Positions 5,652 to 6,681 of a stretch of DNA of 6,681 nt are shown in pieces. Origin of the DNA: an uncultured Bacilli bacterium (GTDB taxonomy: Bacteria > Bacillota_I > Bacilli_A > RF39 > UBA660); contig CAPZYV010000051.1 in NCBI GenBank assembly GCA_948750805.1, forward strand, positions 1 through 6,681, given 5' to 3'. Under the pieces are notes generated by a model, which saw nothing but the letters and a program-made list of their open reading frames with translations, had not been told where the DNA came from and did not search any database. Position 1 is the stretch's first letter. Every line of letters starts with the position of its first letter. The translations under genes were made by a program, and so were the position numbers.

Positions 5652-6681
5652 CTACTTCCCTTCTTCTAATAATTTTTCAGTTATATAATAACCACTTAAG
5701 AAAGAATTATCAGCACCTCCAGCAAATACTGAACTACTACCAACAAAACTTATACCTGGAATAAATTCATCATCAAAAGCTAATAAACGATGTATACTAT
5801 TATCATAACCAAGCCTCATATAACCTAACATACTTCCATTTACATTATTAGTATATTTAGCAAAATCAAATGGAGTTTTAATTTCCATTTCTTCTATATA
5901 TTCTCTAATATCTATTTTGAAAGTTTCTTCAAAATCTCTAATTAAATTATCAGCTAAATCTTCTTTTATTTGATTGTAATTTTCATTCGTTACTTTATCA
6001 AAAACATTAGTAGCATAATAACTAGTTCTAAGAACTAAAATACTTGTATTTTTAGGACTAGCATTTTCATTAACAACGTTAGGTACTATAGCTTCCCATG
6101 TACCATGATTCATGCTCATCATAGATTTAACATTTTCTTCACTGTTTATATTGTCAAACTTATAATAATGATAATTTTTCAAACCTAAAGACTGATAATC
6201 TCTATTAAGACCTAAATAAATATATAATTGGTTAGGCGATAAAGTCCGTGCATTTTCAATACGATTACATTCTTTATCATAATCTTTAAGTAATTCTTTA
6301 AAAACATATCTTTTAGATAAATCACATATTATATGTTTAGCTTTATATTCTTTACCATCACTTAGTATAACTTTCTTTATTTCTTCATTTTTTATTTCTA
6401 CAACTTCAGAGTTATAAAATATTTTGCCACCTTTACTAGATATTTTTGCAGTTATTTTAAGTACCATATCTAAACTTTTATTATTTAAAATTACAATTTT
6501 CTTAAAGATTATTTTATACATAAAATCTGCAAAATCTATAAAGCTTAATTTATTTAAAGGACTTCCAAGTTCTACATATAAAAAGCTTAATCTATGAATA
6601 GTTTCCGTAGGCATTTTTAAATCATGCAAAGCACTAATAACATTCATTCCTAAATATTTATTAAAACTAGGATACTTATCT
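5652..6681 (-). CDS. CrtI/phytoene-desaturase-like FAD oxidoreductase, N-terminus outside window
   Basis: Flavoprotein of the phytoene dehydrogenase/retinol saturase/amine oxidase superfamily; 342 C-terminal residues are visible. The frame is open to the window edge without a stop (first codons read DKYPSFNKYLG), and the internal ATG at 6647 has no reason to be the start. The N-terminal FAD dinucleotide motif must lie beyond 6681. Visible family features (numbered from the first visible residue) are GGKIFYNSEVVEI (84-96) with the following SDGKEYKAKHIICD (107-120), the LYIYLGL strand (152-158), and the C-terminal FAD-contacting block FVGSSSVFAGGADNSFLSG (312-330). The carotenoid-desaturase GGGxPG in that block is replaced by GGADN. 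No signal peptide or carotenoid gene is visible nearby. The stop lies 4 nt before the [2Fe-2S] reductase start, implying a shared transcript and electron transfer between them. Substrate is unknown, and reduction of a double bond is as plausible as desaturation. Confidence 0.82.
   Translation of the reverse strand, partial: DKYPSFNKYLGMNVISALHDLKMPTETIHRLSFLYVELGSPLNKLSFIDFADFMYKIIFKKIVILNNKSLDMVLKITAKISSKGGKIFYNSEVVEIKNEEIKKVILSDGKEYKAKHIICDLSKRYVFKELLKDYDKECNRIENARTLSPNQLYIYLGLNRDYQSLGLKNYHYYKFDNINSEENVKSMMSMNHGTWEAIVPNVVNENASPKNTSILVLRTSYYATNVFDKVTNENYNQIKEDLADNLIRDFEETFKIDIREYIEEMEIKTPFDFAKYTNNVNGSMLGYMRLGYDNSIHRLLAFDDEFIPGISFVGSSSVFAGGADNSFLSGYYITEKLLEEGK

Noticed and set aside
6645..6647. 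ATG at 6647 as the true start of the CrtI-like protein
   Set aside because: The frame stays open to the window edge with normal protein sequence, and the N-terminal FAD-binding domain expected for the family would be missing. The gene is cut by the window, not truncated in nature.

Overview
The window is very AT-rich chromosomal DNA from a low-GC, endospore-forming member of the Bacillota, probably an anaerobe or gut-type firmicute. Three points support this: a complete three-gene GerA-type germinant-receptor operon, strong AGGAGG-type ribosome binding sites, and translational coupling. UGA is used as a stop (end of the first ger gene) and tryptophans are encoded by UGG, so the genetic code is the standard bacterial one and not the mycoplasma code. 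The genus cannot be named from the sequence alone.

Layout. Positions 1-79 hold the 5' part of a tRNA-Ser(GCU) gene on the minus strand, cut by the window edge, with a near-consensus housekeeping promoter just upstream at 101-129. Diverging from it on the plus strand is a tightly packed operon, 224-3761, in the order gerA-type A subunit, C subunit (lipoprotein), B subunit (permease). The genes overlap by 4 nt and then 1 nt. The operon ends in a hairpin that overlaps its last stop codon and is shared with a convergent minus-strand gene (3769-4356). That gene encodes a small glycerophosphodiester phosphodiesterase. Its start codon is embedded in a perfect 14-bp inverted repeat.

Farther right, also on the minus strand, are two genes 4 nt apart. 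The upstream one (5652 to beyond 6681, N-terminus outside the window) encodes a flavoprotein related to phytoene desaturase (CrtI) and retinol saturase. The downstream one (4532-5647) encodes a ferredoxin-NAD(P) reductase-like flavoprotein fused to a plant-type [2Fe-2S] ferredoxin domain. A clear intrinsic terminator follows it. The pair looks like a redox module: NAD(P)H to FAD to [2Fe-2S], then probably to the partner flavoenzyme.

How they fit together. The three Ger proteins should form one receptor in the inner membrane of the spore. The phosphodiesterase (lipid or teichoic-acid glycerophosphodiester turnover) and the redox pair have no demonstrable link to germination and are separated from it by terminators. 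The two most interesting points are the start-codon hairpin of the phosphodiesterase gene and the uncharacterised desaturase-like/reductase pair. No mobile element, CRISPR array, phage gene or recognisable defence system is visible.
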